This document shows, piece by piece, positions 48,131 through 56,342 of a stretch of 64,000 bases of DNA. Made by a program: the position numbers and the translations under genes. Position 1 is the stretch's first letter. Each line of letters starts with the position of its first letter. The notes beneath the pieces were generated by a model that made no database searches, was not told the origin of the DNA, and saw only the letters and a program-made list of their open reading frames with translations. The stretch comes from a virus: positions 32,668 to 96,667 of the IMG/VR virus record IMGVR_UViG_3300050011_000393. One strand, 5' to 3'.

Positions 48131-48335
48131 GCTGCCAAAATTCCCAAAAATCAAATATGCGGATCAGGGGACCTCAAAGAAGTTCTCTTCAAAAGAGAAC
48201 GTCATGGCTCTGGTCGGAAACATGATTGACCGCCCGATCGCCCACGTCGAGGAGATGACCGAGGTGGTAAACGGCGTGCAGTGGTGTAGGTCAATTCGAA
48301 TATATTTCGAAATTCCGACAGGAGAAAAATCATGA
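48123..48335 (+). CDS. Small hypothetical protein (70 aa)
   Basis: From ATG 48123, 8-base overlap with the chaperonin. Basic N-terminus (KLPKFPKIKYADQG), amphipathic middle (ENVMALVGNMIDRPIAHVEEM), strand end. Unknown; maybe an accessory of the chaperonin unit by position. Confidence 0.5.
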   Translation: MAKLPKFPKIKYADQGTSKKFSSKENVMALVGNMIDRPIAHVEEMTEVVNGVQWCRSIRIYFEIPTGEKS

Positions 48336-48538
48336 ATAGGCTGGGCACCCTGAGCAATCCGATTGCGGGCGTATCTGACGGCACGCCCGTCTATTTTTGG
48401 TCCGTCGCCTTACCAAACGGGGAGGAATTACAAATCATGACACGGAAACCCATCCCGATGGCGGTGCTGGACGATGTCTGGTCGCGCGGAATTCTAGCAG
48501 CACAAATTTACCCACGGAGACTTGACGCCAATGTCTAA
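48332..48538 (+). CDS. Small hypothetical protein (68 aa)
   Basis: ATGA overlap with the preceding gene. Beta-rich start (SDGTPVYFWSVALPNGEELQIM), helix. Overlaps the cochaperonin by 8 bases. Unknown. Confidence 0.5.
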   Translation: MNRLGTLSNPIAGVSDGTPVYFWSVALPNGEELQIMTRKPIPMAVLDDVWSRGILAAQIYPRRLDANV

Positions 48539-48809
48539 CACTTATTTCGACCCCGCGACAGACCATGTGCTTGTCGCAGAACTCCCGCGCGAAACGGTTA
48601 TCGACGGCATTATCATGCCCGACAACGAGAAGCAGCAGGAGATGGTTTACGGGACTGTTGTCTTCTCGGGGCCGAAAGCCTTGGATACGCACCCAGAGGA
48701 TCTTATTGCCTATGGGCCGTATGCAGGCAAGAACATCGTGGTGAATGGGATGCAGTTCCGCCTTCTTCGTGAAGGCCAGATCGAAGGGTATCTCAGAAAG
48801 AGCAACTGA
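48531..48809 (+). CDS. groES: GroES-like cochaperonin
   Basis: 92 residues from ATG 48531. Layout of the Cpn10 barrel: DHVLVAELPRET (first strand and start of the mobile loop), IIMPD, then YGTVVFSGP, IAYGPYAGKNIVVNG, FRLLREGQIEGYL. The mobile loop is short and lacks the GGIVLTG-like motif, so its fit to GroEL may be altered, as for T4 gp31. Same operon as the phage GroEL; the two presumably work together. Confidence 0.85.
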   Translation: MSNTYFDPATDHVLVAELPRETVIDGIIMPDNEKQQEMVYGTVVFSGPKALDTHPEDLIAYGPYAGKNIVVNGMQFRLLREGQIEGYLRKSN

Positions 48810-49327
48810 TGAGCGACACCAAACGTCTATCGCTGGAGGAAGTCCAGGCCACGCAGGAGTACAGTATCCTGACAGGTAAACAGCAGTTCTTTGTGCAGGC
48901 ATATTGCAGTAGCGGGATCGACACTGGGACCTATGATCCCGTTGAGGCCACGTTCATCGCGTATAAATGCAAGTCTCGGGAAGTGGCACGCATCATGTCC
49001 TACTCGCTGATGCAGAATATTCGTATCGTCGAGGTGCTAAATCGGCATTTTAATCGCGAGCCCCTTGCTGAGTTTTTGGTGCAGCTTAATCGCGCAATCC
49101 AGAATAAAAAACTAACCGTCGCTCAGCTTCAAGCCTTAAAGTTGAAAGCTGATATTCAAGGGTTTACTGCACGTCTGCCTGGGGTTGACCGCCAAGCCAC
49201 TGACCGGATTCCGACGGACATAGAGGCGGCTACTGAAGCTGCGCGGAAGGCCAAGCGCAAGAAACCCGAGCGCGAGCTGAAGCCAGAACCCAAATCCGAG
49301 TACGATGACCACTACCATATCGGATGA
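48809..49327 (+). CDS. Probable terminase small subunit
   Basis: 172 residues. LTGKQQFFVQAYCSSG near 20-35, YDPVEATFIAYKC and a series of helices (SREVARIMSYSLMQN) match the DNA-binding N-terminal layout of small terminase proteins. The C-terminal 40 residues are basic/acidic and may hold the large-subunit contact. Shares one base with the GroES stop. Unusually far (8.5 kb) from the large subunit. Confidence 0.65.
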   Translation: MSDTKRLSLEEVQATQEYSILTGKQQFFVQAYCSSGIDTGTYDPVEATFIAYKCKSREVARIMSYSLMQNIRIVEVLNRHFNREPLAEFLVQLNRAIQNKKLTVAQLQALKLKADIQGFTARLPGVDRQATDRIPTDIEAATEAARKAKRKKPERELKPEPKSEYDDHYHIG

Positions 49328-49633
49328 TAAAAAACTGTGCAATATCGCATACTTCGTAAATATATTTTTGGGCCTATAAGGTAAAAACCGTAGGTAAACA
49401 TCCTGAATTCATCAATCTTTGTCACGATTCATGTCAGGGCAGTTGTGAGACCTTGACAATAATGGAGATAGGTGATAGAGGTCACAAAAAGAGACTAACG
49501 CTTTCATAAGTAGAGAGTGGTTTTTAGACCCGAACGTCAAACCTTCCATCCTCTGCCGTCACTCGGCAAATCGCAGACTGCGCTTCGATTTAAAGGTCAT
49601 CATTAGTTCTAGGTGTCTTTAAGGAGAATCGAC
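49328..49633 (+). promoter_or_regulatory. 306-base intergenic region with late promoter copy 9
   Basis: Late core GACT 49493-49496, 8 bases, CATAAGTA 49505-49512. A TTGACA at 49453-49458 with TAGAGG 17 bases on could be a weak sigma70 promoter. AAGGAG lies before the ATG at 49634. No gene is visible. Confidence 0.7.
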
Positions 49634-50653
49634 ATGTCTCACCAGATTACAATTAACTGGGGCTCTGTCCCTGGCGCAACAAGCTACAACATCTATCGCG
49701 GCACCGCACTCGGCAATGAATCCAATGTCCCATACGCTTCTGTTATAGCTCCGACCACGACCTTTACGGACACTAACGTGTTCCAAGGCAAAGTCTACAG
49801 CTATGAAATTACGGCGGTAGTTTCGGGAGTGGAGTCGGCCGACTCGAACCAAGTGCTCAGCCCCGCAGTTCCATTTCCTCCGACTCCTGCAACGCTGAAC
49901 ATCGACGGCGCGGCTTCGTTTGAAGTGCTCGCGGCAAGCACGGTCACCAACACAGGAGCCACGACCGTGGCTGGAGATGTTGGCGTATTCCCTGGAACTT
50001 CAATCACAGGTTTCCCTCCAGGCGTGATTTCAGGCGTGTTTCATTCGGCGGATTTCGTCGCGCAAGCGGCACAAGCTGCGTTGGCGTCCGCATTCACCCA
50101 GGCTGCGGCTTTGCCTGCGGGAGTTGCAATTCCTGCGGAACTCGGCGGCATGACACTGAAGACAGGTGTCTATGACGCAGCCAGTTCTGTGGCAGTCACC
50201 GGGACGTTGAACCTTGATGCCGAAGGAAATCCAAACGCGGTTTTCATTATCCGCATCCCTACGACGCTCACCACTGCTTCGGGTAACTCCACCATCGCCT
50301 TGCTGAACGGCGCGCAGTCTTCTAACGTCTTCTGGGTAGTGGGAACTTCCGCCACACTCGGCACAAACACTTCCTTCTCCGGTATTGTGATGGCACAAGC
50401 CTCGGTTACGGTAGTGAGCGGTGCCAGCGTGGTTGGTAAGCTCTTCGCAAAAACAGGAGCTGTTACACTCGACACCAACATCATCGACGCATTCGTAATC
50501 CTCGGGTTCGTTACCCCAGGTGCGGCATGCATCCACCCAGTTCAGTTAGTGGGTGACCTGATTGTGTTGGGGCCGTTGCCTCCTTCTCCTCCGAACGTAC
50601 CACCGCCACCTCCTGCTGCACCTACAGGGTTGGTGATCACGTCCGAGAACTAA
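49634..50653 (+). CDS. Fn3 plus DUF3494 (ice-binding-type) domain protein
   Basis: 339 residues from ATG 49634. Residues 1-80 form a Fn3 domain (ITINWGSVPGATSYNIYRG...YSYEITAVVSG). Residues 95-295 match the DUF3494/IBP-1-type beta-helix in order: FEVLAASTVTNTGATTVAGD, VGVFPGTSITG, QAALASAFTQAA, LGGMTLKTGVYDA, NAVFIIRIPTTLTTASG, NGAQSSNVFWVVG, GTNTSFSGIVMAQASV, GRLFAKTGAVTLDTNII-like. The C-terminus is a Pro-rich tail. In bacteria such domains bind ice or act as adhesins. Here it sits in a virion gene block behind a late promoter, so a decoration or adhesion role is more likely. No signal peptide is seen. Confidence 0.85.
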   Translation: MSHQITINWGSVPGATSYNIYRGTALGNESNVPYASVIAPTTTFTDTNVFQGKVYSYEITAVVSGVESADSNQVLSPAVPFPPTPATLNIDGAASFEVLAASTVTNTGATTVAGDVGVFPGTSITGFPPGVISGVFHSADFVAQAAQAALASAFTQAAALPAGVAIPAELGGMTLKTGVYDAASSVAVTGTLNLDAEGNPNAVFIIRIPTTLTTASGNSTIALLNGAQSSNVFWVVGTSATLGTNTSFSGIVMAQASVTVVSGASVVGKLFAKTGAVTLDTNIIDAFVILGFVTPGAACIHPVQLVGDLIVLGPLPPSPPNVPPPPPAAPTGLVITSEN

Positions 50654-50668
50654 GTTGTATTCTGTAGG

Positions 50669-50694
50669 GGGCGAGACCGCAGACTCGCCCTTTA
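50669..50694 (+). terminator. Terminator after the DUF3494 gene
   Basis: GGGCGAG (50669-50675) pairs with CTCGCCC (50684-50690), then TTTA. 7-bp stem, 8-base loop. Confidence 0.65.
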
Positions 50695-50718
50695 TAGAAA
50701 TCTGAAAGGCGGTGTGTC

Positions 50719-50964
50719 ATGGCTTTTTATATAACTCCGCCGCTCACAGAGAAGTCAGGCACGACCCAGATCGCTGCAACTGCAGAGGGAAATTTATACT
50801 ACGCTCCTTCTGGTCATGTGCTTATAGCGGATGGTTTTGGGAATGTGTCAGATTCTGGAACTTCGATTTCATCTCTTGGTGGTGGACCTATTTCGTTTGC
50901 GCAAATCGTTGGCAAACTCAATGCAGGGCAACTTCCTGACGCAGTAGATCTTGGGGTTTTTTAA
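50719..50964 (+). CDS. Small structural-type protein (81 aa)
   Basis: Gly/Ser/Ile-rich, beta (TTQIAATAEGNLYYAPSGHVLIADGFGNVSDSG), ending LPDAVDLGVF, a C-terminus like that of the protein at 51393. Probably a fibre piece or decoration protein. ATG follows AAAGGCGG. Confidence 0.55.
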   Translation: MAFYITPPLTEKSGTTQIAATAEGNLYYAPSGHVLIADGFGNVSDSGTSISSLGGGPISFAQIVGKLNAGQLPDAVDLGVF

Positions 50965-50979
50965 TTTGTGTGATATACT
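50951..50979 (+). promoter_or_regulatory. sigma70-like promoter of an HNH gene, leaderless type
   Basis: TTGGGG 50951-50956, 17 bases, TATACT 50974-50979, 7 bases to ATG 50987. The -35 is weak and lies in the end of the previous gene. Confidence 0.5.
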
Positions 50980-50986
50980 GGTTGCT

Positions 50987-51424
50987 ATGTTCACACAAGA
51001 AGAACGAAAAATCAGGAACGCAGCAGCGTCTAAGCGATGGCGGGACAGAAACCCCGGCAAAGTGAAGACACGATCTGATAGATGTAACGCACGATATCGC
51101 GTGTCTGGGCAAGCGAAGTGGAATCATCGATTGAAATTTTTCGGGGTTACCGAGGACCGATTCCTAGATTTGGTAAAAAAACAAAACGGAATATGCCCAG
51201 TCTGCGGCCATCCGTTAGTTGATGATTCTTCTCTGGCAGTAGATCACGATCTTGAGTGCTGTGCAGGTCGCCGATCTTGCGGAAAATGTGTAAGAGGGAT
51301 TGTCCATCGTACATGCAATGCTGCTATAGGCATGCTGAACGATGACCCTAATATTTTGAGACAAGCAGCGAACTATTTAGAGGGATATAGGCATGGCACT
51401 CAACGTCAAGATACAGACTTTTAG
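50987..51424 (+). CDS. Endonuclease VII-like HNH homing nuclease
   Basis: 145 residues from ATG 50987. Basic N-terminal helix; CPVCGHPL near 68 and VDHDLECCAGRRSCGKCVRGIVHRTCNAAIGML, the endonuclease VII-type core with His-Asp-His-Asp and a CN pair. Extra Cys pairs lie in the insert. It overlaps the start of the next structural gene by 32 bases and has its own promoter, which marks it as an inserted mobile gene. Confidence 0.82.
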   Translation: MFTQEERKIRNAAASKRWRDRNPGKVKTRSDRCNARYRVSGQAKWNHRLKFFGVTEDRFLDLVKKQNGICPVCGHPLVDDSSLAVDHDLECCAGRRSCGKCVRGIVHRTCNAAIGMLNDDPNILRQAANYLEGYRHGTQRQDTDF

Positions 51425-51929
51425 GGGAACACTCGCCAGTCTTTCGGCGCTCGCGACAACAGGATTTCCTGGGGTTCTGGCATGGACTACGGACAGCAAT
51501 GAGTTGTTCGTGGATCTTGGCAGCGGCAATCCAGGTATCGGTCCAGGGAACGCCTGGCAGCCTGTCAACAGCCGCCACAATGTATTCAGCGTGGCTAATC
51601 CTGCGGCGCTCACTGCACTCGCGGCATATCTCGGCGATTTTGCTGTGTCCGCGTCGGATGGAAAAACATATGTGCTCACATCTTATCCTGCGACTAACGC
51701 GGCGAATTGGACAGCTATTGCCAGTATGGAGACGGGAACTGGGGTCGATGTAACTCCTCTTGGCGCGGCAGTCGCTCATGAATTTGTCACTTTTATTGAC
51801 GCGAGCGGTGTGCAGCATTTGGCGCAACCCGCGTTTACCGATATCTCAGGCTTGCTCGCCCAAACGCAATTGCCTGCGACTATTGGAGCAGGTAGCTCTT
51901 TGACGGATATCGACTGTGGTACGTTTTAA
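51393..51929 (+). CDS. Tail-fibre-like structural protein (178 aa)
   Basis: Starts inside the HNH gene end. N-terminal beta domain (VKIQTFRGTLASLSALATTGFPGVLAWTTDSNELFVDLG) of the type found at the base of phage fibres. Ends SLTDIDCGTF, like the 50719 protein. Probably part of a fibre or connector complex. Confidence 0.55.
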   Translation: MALNVKIQTFRGTLASLSALATTGFPGVLAWTTDSNELFVDLGSGNPGIGPGNAWQPVNSRHNVFSVANPAALTALAAYLGDFAVSASDGKTYVLTSYPATNAANWTAIASMETGTGVDVTPLGAAVAHEFVTFIDASGVQHLAQPAFTDISGLLAQTQLPATIGAGSSLTDIDCGTF

Positions 51930-51938
51930 AAAGGTCGT

Positions 51939-52331
51939 ATGGCTCGGAATTTTATTTTTCAACTGCTGCGCGGCGTACTTGCAAATCGCCCCACGCTTAG
52001 TTTGGGTGAACTATATGTGGCGACAGATACGGCCGATTTATACGGCGGTGTTACAGCGGGCAATGTTAGACTCACCACGCCGCTCTACAGCGTCGCAGGA
52101 GTGCAGTCCAAAGGGTATCACGTTGTCGCAGGACAGGTGACACTCGCAGGCGGTACGGCCACTGTGACTTTAAGTGGCTCGGCGGTCTTCACAAATGCGA
52201 CGAGTTATTTTGTGACGGGCTCTGAAGGAACTGCAAACCACTCGATGCTGATTACGCGAGTCAGTGGGACGAGTTTTACAATTACCGGAACGGGCACGGA
52301 TGTGATTAGTTTTATCGCCATAGGCACCTAG
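51939..52331 (+). CDS. Fibre-like protein with short N-terminal anchor (130 aa)
   Basis: MARNFIFQLLRGVLANRPTLSLGELYVATDTADLYGG matches the head-binding start of several phage fibres (LGELYVATDT, as in distal tail fibre starts). The rest is a beta fold with VTLAGGTATVTLSG, ending ISFIAIGT. Follows closely on the 51393 gene. Confidence 0.6.
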   Translation: MARNFIFQLLRGVLANRPTLSLGELYVATDTADLYGGVTAGNVRLTTPLYSVAGVQSKGYHVVAGQVTLAGGTATVTLSGSAVFTNATSYFVTGSEGTANHSMLITRVSGTSFTITGTGTDVISFIAIGT

Positions 52332-52339
52332 AGGTATGT

Positions 52340-52609
52340 ATGCAATGGATCCCGAATGATACGCGTGTTCCAATTACAGGGCAATTTATGCTGAAGCCTG
52401 ACGCGCTTGTGAAAATCGAGTCCGGCCCAGTTGTCGACCCCGAACCGAAAACATCCGACTTATCTTTTGCGGCCCGCAAGCGCATGCCTATTCTACCTCC
52501 GACTCCTGCAGTTGTTCCTGTGGCGGTTATCGTCCCTGCAGCCGTGACTAAAACTCCCCCGCCGTCCTTTGCAGTGCGGCATGACCTCACCTCGACCAGG
52601 CGTCAGTAA
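52340..52609 (+). CDS. Small Pro-rich protein (89 aa)
   Basis: QWIPNDTRVPITGQFMLKPDALVKIE strand start, then a Pro/Val/Ala-rich tail, probably extended. Last gene before late promoter copy 10. Unknown. Confidence 0.5.
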   Translation: MQWIPNDTRVPITGQFMLKPDALVKIESGPVVDPEPKTSDLSFAARKRMPILPPTPAVVPVAVIVPAAVTKTPPPSFAVRHDLTSTRRQ

Positions 52610-52613
52610 TTAA

Positions 52614-52633
52614 GACTTCTTAAACCATAAGTG
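52614..52633 (+). promoter_or_regulatory. Putative phage late promoter, copy 10
   Basis: GACT 52614-52617, 8 bases, CATAAGTG 52626-52633. The next ATG (52635) follows after 1 base. Confidence 0.7.
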
Positions 52634-52634
52634 T

Positions 52635-52943
52635 ATGGACCCATCTTTCCTTCTCGGCATTGCATCGCTCGGGCAACCGCGCCCAGGCTCCGTGTATGAG
52701 GAGTCAGGCACGGCTGATTCTGGCTACGAGGAAAAAGGGCCGTACCATTGTGAGGACTGTATTCACAAGACCGCACAGGACGAGCCATTCTGCGTTCATC
52801 CTGCAGTACTCGCAGATCCTGAGCTGCAAAGTCGAGTCGTACTGCTGGATAATCGCCCTGTGTCCAAAATCAATTTGAAGCATGGCTGCTGCAAATTTGT
52901 AAAACAAATGCAGGTTCCTAAAGAGGAGTCCGACCATGAGTGA
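52635..52943 (+). CDS. Cys-rich hypothetical protein (102 aa)
   Basis: CEDCIHKTAQDEPFCVHP near 39-57 and CCKF near 86, with surrounding Cys and His, suggest a metal site. The ATG lies at the late promoter. Overlaps the next gene by 8 bases. Unknown. Confidence 0.5.
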   Translation: MDPSFLLGIASLGQPRPGSVYEESGTADSGYEEKGPYHCEDCIHKTAQDEPFCVHPAVLADPELQSRVVLLDNRPVSKINLKHGCCKFVKQMQVPKEESDHE

Positions 52944-53253
52944 GACGCCTGAAGTTATCGAAGCGGAAATCGCCGCGCTGCAAGAGAAACTGGCCGAAGT
53001 CCAGCACGCAACCGCGCCTGCTGGTATTACTGCAGTGGTCGAATCTGCGGGAAGTCCTGCGGAGGCCGTTATTCATATCCCGACAGCGGCCCCAATTGAG
53101 CCCGTTATTGCAGAGATCATCCCTGAGCCTGTACTGGAAGTGGTCAAACATACTGTCTCGTCCGTCCATGTAGCGCCCGCGCCAGTTCATGTCGCCCCAC
53201 ATGCTGCGCAGACGATTCCCGCGCGCTGGGCATTACAGCCGCTGGAGAGGTAA
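52936..53253 (+). CDS. Small helical/Pro-rich protein (105 aa)
   Basis: N-terminal helix EVIEAEIAALQEKLAEVQ, then Ala/Pro/Val-rich tail with repeated PV-H-VAP (SVHVAPAPVHVAPHAA). Low-complexity linker-like. Unknown. Confidence 0.5.
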   Translation: MSETPEVIEAEIAALQEKLAEVQHATAPAGITAVVESAGSPAEAVIHIPTAAPIEPVIAEIIPEPVLEVVKHTVSSVHVAPAPVHVAPHAAQTIPARWALQPLER

Positions 53254-53258
53254 TCGCC

Positions 53259-53420
53259 ATGGCGATGAGCAAAGACCAGGCGTTCAAAGAGGTTTACGCT
53301 AAGACCCCAAAGACTGTTACTGCCACGGGTAAGACAGGTGCCGCCAAGCGGGCAATGATGGTGGCCATCGCACTCTCTAAGTCAGGGCTATCCAAGCCAG
53401 GAAAAAACGCCAAGAAATAA
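53259..53420 (+). CDS. Small basic protein (53 aa)
   Basis: Starts AMSKDQAFKEVYAKTPKTV; Lys-rich with a helix and a basic tail (SKPGKNAKK). Possibly DNA-associated virion protein. Starts 5 bases after the previous stop. Confidence 0.5.
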   Translation: MAMSKDQAFKEVYAKTPKTVTATGKTGAAKRAMMVAIALSKSGLSKPGKNAKK

Positions 53421-53439
53421 CGCGCGTGGGAGATCGCTA

Positions 53440-53883
53440 ATGTTAGCCGCGCTCATCGCGACACGCCATGCTCCTGCTCCGCCAGTGCCCCCAGTTCTTT
53501 TTTATTCTAACCAATTGGTGGCGGCGACGAACACCTTTGTGTGCATATCCATTTGCCGAACCGCTGCGAAGATATGCACGAATCTCCCCATTCAATACCA
53601 GTTAAACCTTTCCCTGCCAGGCCGAGAGTCCATTCTCGATCAGTTGAATCGGTTCTACTATCGTATAATTAATTATTTGTCGTCCGACGCCGATATGACG
53701 CCTCTGCCGCAGAACCTATACTTGAACAACCAGATTGTGGGTGCTATCGCCACTGCAACGGAGCTGACGAACATTCTCTCAACTCTGCCCGTCGCTTCCC
53801 AGGACCTACCGCTCTTGATGAGGCTTCAGATTCAATTAGCCCTAGCGTTGGCTAACCTGCGCGCGCTCGGGAAGCCTCTGTAA
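53440..53883 (+). CDS. Hypothetical protein (147 aa)
   Basis: Helical second half (ILDQLNRFYYRIINYL, LTNILSTLPVASQ, LRLQIQLALALANLRAL). Pro/Val N-terminus. Ends before late promoter copy 11. Family unknown. Confidence 0.5.
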   Translation: MLAALIATRHAPAPPVPPVLFYSNQLVAATNTFVCISICRTAAKICTNLPIQYQLNLSLPGRESILDQLNRFYYRIINYLSSDADMTPLPQNLYLNNQIVGAIATATELTNILSTLPVASQDLPLLMRLQIQLALALANLRALGKPL

Positions 53884-53888
53884 AGTAA

Positions 53889-53908
53889 GACTTTCTTCTC
53901 CATGAGTA
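53889..53908 (+). promoter_or_regulatory. Putative phage late promoter, copy 11
   Basis: GACT 53889-53892, 8 bases, CATGAGTA 53901-53908 (one mismatch). An HNH gene starts 10 bases downstream, apparently inserted between this promoter and the gene at 54398. Confidence 0.65.
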
Positions 53909-53917
53909 GAGACTCAA

Positions 53918-54394
53918 ATGCCGCACCCTAAACATTTCACGGAAGAGCAGAAACGAAAGCGCAACACCGCCGTGTATCAAAAAGATCCATATAACGGCTG
54001 GTCCGAAGAACGGAAAGCACAGAGCCGAGCCAACGCTCAGAGATGGGCGGTTAAAAATCCAGAGAAAGCGAAAGAAATCGAGCGAAAGTGGCGCGAGCGG
54101 AATCCGCATAAAAGGCCTTGGGCTATGCTCAAGAGTCGCGCAAAACGCCACGGGTTGGCTGTAGACATCACCTATGATTTCTTTTGTGGTCTGCGAGACG
54201 CTAACAGGTGTCACTACTGCGATGGTTCGCTCCCGCTTCAGGGGAGCGGCATAGACCGCAAAAACCCCACATTAGGGTATGTGGCGGGTAATTGTATCCC
54301 TTGTTGCGGCCTTCATAACCGAATGAAATGGATAATGGGCTACGACACTTTTATTGAAGAATGTCGCATGATTGCAGAACGCTTTAGGAGCTAG
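53918..54394 (+). CDS. HNH homing endonuclease
   Basis: 158 residues. Basic helical N-terminus rich in Arg/Lys; CHYCDGSLPLQGSGIDRKNP-like core near 100-120, then YVAGNCIPCCGLHNRMKWIMG, an HNH motif with C-x2-C pairs and N-x-x-K. It separates a late promoter from the next structural gene and is likely a mobile element. Confidence 0.8.
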   Translation: MPHPKHFTEEQKRKRNTAVYQKDPYNGWSEERKAQSRANAQRWAVKNPEKAKEIERKWRERNPHKRPWAMLKSRAKRHGLAVDITYDFFCGLRDANRCHYCDGSLPLQGSGIDRKNPTLGYVAGNCIPCCGLHNRMKWIMGYDTFIEECRMIAERFRS

Positions 54395-54397
54395 TAA

Positions 54398-55609
54398 GTG
54401 CCAACGCAAGCCATAATTCCCGTCACCCCTGGAAGCGGTCTCGACCTCGATGCGGTTAGTCTAATCATCGGGGCAAATACGGTTTACCGCGAAGTTTTGT
54501 GTATCGCGGATCCGACAAACGCCACCAATTTGGCGACTGTCAACGGCTCAGGCGCGCTGAATGTTGCGGATGCGGTTATTGGGGCCTGCATTACGGCAAA
54601 TGTGTTGGCCGTCGCGTTACCAACGGCGCAAATTACGGCTTTGACCCCACCTTCGGCTGGATCTATCGGCACGGCCGTCGCTGCTGACTTGCTGATCGGC
54701 ACGCAAGTCGCGGGGTCATCCGTTCCTGTGGCTTTGCCGACTGCTACGATTACGACGCTTACGCCCCCCACCGCAGGAGCTATCGCGGCCGCGATTGTTG
54801 CAAACCCTCCCACAACCTTCGGCGGCGCAGTAACAAACGTAGGGACATTCGCCGTTCAAGCAACTCTCGCTGCTGAGACCACAAAGGTCATTGGAACAGT
54901 CAACCAAGGGACATCACCATGGGTTGTCTCGAATGGCGGAACGTTCGCCGTTCAAGCAACTCTGTCCGCAGAAACAACCAAAGTCATCGGCACTATTCGT
55001 GTCACCGGAAATGTCGGTGGCGTAATGGACACCACACTCGGCGCGACGAAGCCTGCCAACGTTCTGCAGGTCGGCGGAAATGATGGAACGAACGCATATG
55101 CATTGCCGTTAGCTTCAGGCGGCGGAAAACTTCTTGTGACCGCAGATGCGATTACCATCGCCGCCGCGCAAACAATTGCGGTGACGCAAGCGACTGCAGC
55201 CAGTTTAAATGCAACTGTTGTGGGGACAGTCACAGCCAATCAAGGTACGGCGGCAGCGACTCCATGGACTGACCGACCGGGGGCTCCGACTACTGGATTA
55301 TGGACTAGCGCGGTTATAACTTTCAGCAGCAGCGGGGATAATACAATCATCGCGGGTTCTGGAAGCACGACCATTCGTATCATGAGGATATTTTTTGTCA
55401 ACTCGAACGGCACAACCGCCACAAATGTGACGTTTAAAGATAGTACGCCCACCAGCCTGTCGGGGGCTTTTCTGCTTAATTCGGGAGGAAGTTTCAATGG
55501 TAGCCCCTCTGGAGAGCCTTTATTTGTGACAGCATCAGGGAAGGGGTTTGTGATTAATAGCAGCGCAGCGGTTCAAATCTCAGGCACAGTTTGGTATACC
55601 CAGACATAA
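54398..55609 (+). CDS. Repetitive structural protein (403 aa)
   Basis: GTG start with AGGAG 8-12 bases upstream. Repeats (A/G)TFAVQATLxAETTKVIGT occur twice at residues 148-190, and VALPTAxITxLTPPxAG repeats occur at residues 70-130. Beta-helix or fibre-like composition. C-terminal domain (SSGDNTIIAGSG...FFVNSNGTTATNVTFKDS) recurs in phage head or fibre decoration proteins. Likely a virion surface component. Confidence 0.6.
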   Translation: MPTQAIIPVTPGSGLDLDAVSLIIGANTVYREVLCIADPTNATNLATVNGSGALNVADAVIGACITANVLAVALPTAQITALTPPSAGSIGTAVAADLLIGTQVAGSSVPVALPTATITTLTPPTAGAIAAAIVANPPTTFGGAVTNVGTFAVQATLAAETTKVIGTVNQGTSPWVVSNGGTFAVQATLSAETTKVIGTIRVTGNVGGVMDTTLGATKPANVLQVGGNDGTNAYALPLASGGGKLLVTADAITIAAAQTIAVTQATAASLNATVVGTVTANQGTAAATPWTDRPGAPTTGLWTSAVITFSSSGDNTIIAGSGSTTIRIMRIFFVNSNGTTATNVTFKDSTPTSLSGAFLLNSGGSFNGSPSGEPLFVTASGKGFVINSSAAVQISGTVWYTQT

Positions 55610-55628
55610 AGCGAGAGAGCGAACGATT

Positions 55629-56276
55629 ATGGCACTGCCTAAAATAATTCAGGTGAGTACGGTTAACGGTGGCAGTTCAGTCGCCAGCTTTGCTGTGACT
55701 ATGGCTGGTGGAAATACGGTCGGTAATGTCTTAGTAATGGCATGGAGGCCCACTGGGGGGACGGTTAGCGTAACGGATAGTGCTGGAAATGTGTGGACGA
55801 CGGTTGTTTCTGGAAACATTGGTTTTGCATGGGCTCCTGTAACTGTACCCTCCGGTCCTCCTGGTGCAACTGGACTCGCACAAAATATAGTCACATGGCA
55901 CTCAACACCGAACAGTTTTCCACGGTTTATTTTGGCTGAGATAAGTGCCGGAGTGGCTGGAGTAACTGGCTGGACTCAGCCTTCGAGTAATTCATCATTA
56001 GCCACGACTACGACGCCGAACTCAGGTTCTATCTCTGATTTAACGACGGATATATTAATTGGTGTTTGTGCTAATAACACGGATACCACGGCTTTAACAA
56101 CTTCATGGACTAGTTTTGGTTACTCTGTTTCGCTTAACGACCCCGGAATGTTCTTTCTTGCACCGACGGGTACAGATAGTTTTTCAGGCACTTCAGCTTC
56201 TGCCACCTGGGGCATGGGAATATTTAATCTTAGGCCAGCGTTTGCATCTGGCGGGCAACAGCAGATTTCTTGTTGA
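55629..56276 (+). CDS. Structural beta-sandwich protein (215 aa)
   Basis: NTVGNVLVMAWRPTGGTVSVTDSAGNVW..., ISAGVAGVTGW and a later ILIGVCANN-type strand match the domain at nt 13250-13860 of the giant tail protein (NTIVIGLLMF, SDNHGNVYTQ, DDLIFSFLW). A shared adhesion or carbohydrate-binding sandwich. Probably a virion decoration protein. Confidence 0.6.
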   Translation: MALPKIIQVSTVNGGSSVASFAVTMAGGNTVGNVLVMAWRPTGGTVSVTDSAGNVWTTVVSGNIGFAWAPVTVPSGPPGATGLAQNIVTWHSTPNSFPRFILAEISAGVAGVTGWTQPSSNSSLATTTTPNSGSISDLTTDILIGVCANNTDTTALTTSWTSFGYSVSLNDPGMFFLAPTGTDSFSGTSASATWGMGIFNLRPAFASGGQQQISC

Positions 56277-56314
56277 GCCGATTTGCGGTATCGCGGGACC
56301 TAAAATCAAAACAA

Positions 56315-56334
56315 GACTATTCTTGCCATAAGTG
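56315..56334 (+). promoter_or_regulatory. Putative phage late promoter, copy 12
   Basis: GACT 56315-56318, 8 bases, CATAAGTG 56327-56334, 8 bases before the ATG at 56343. Confidence 0.75.
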
Positions 56335-56342
56335 AGGGCGCG

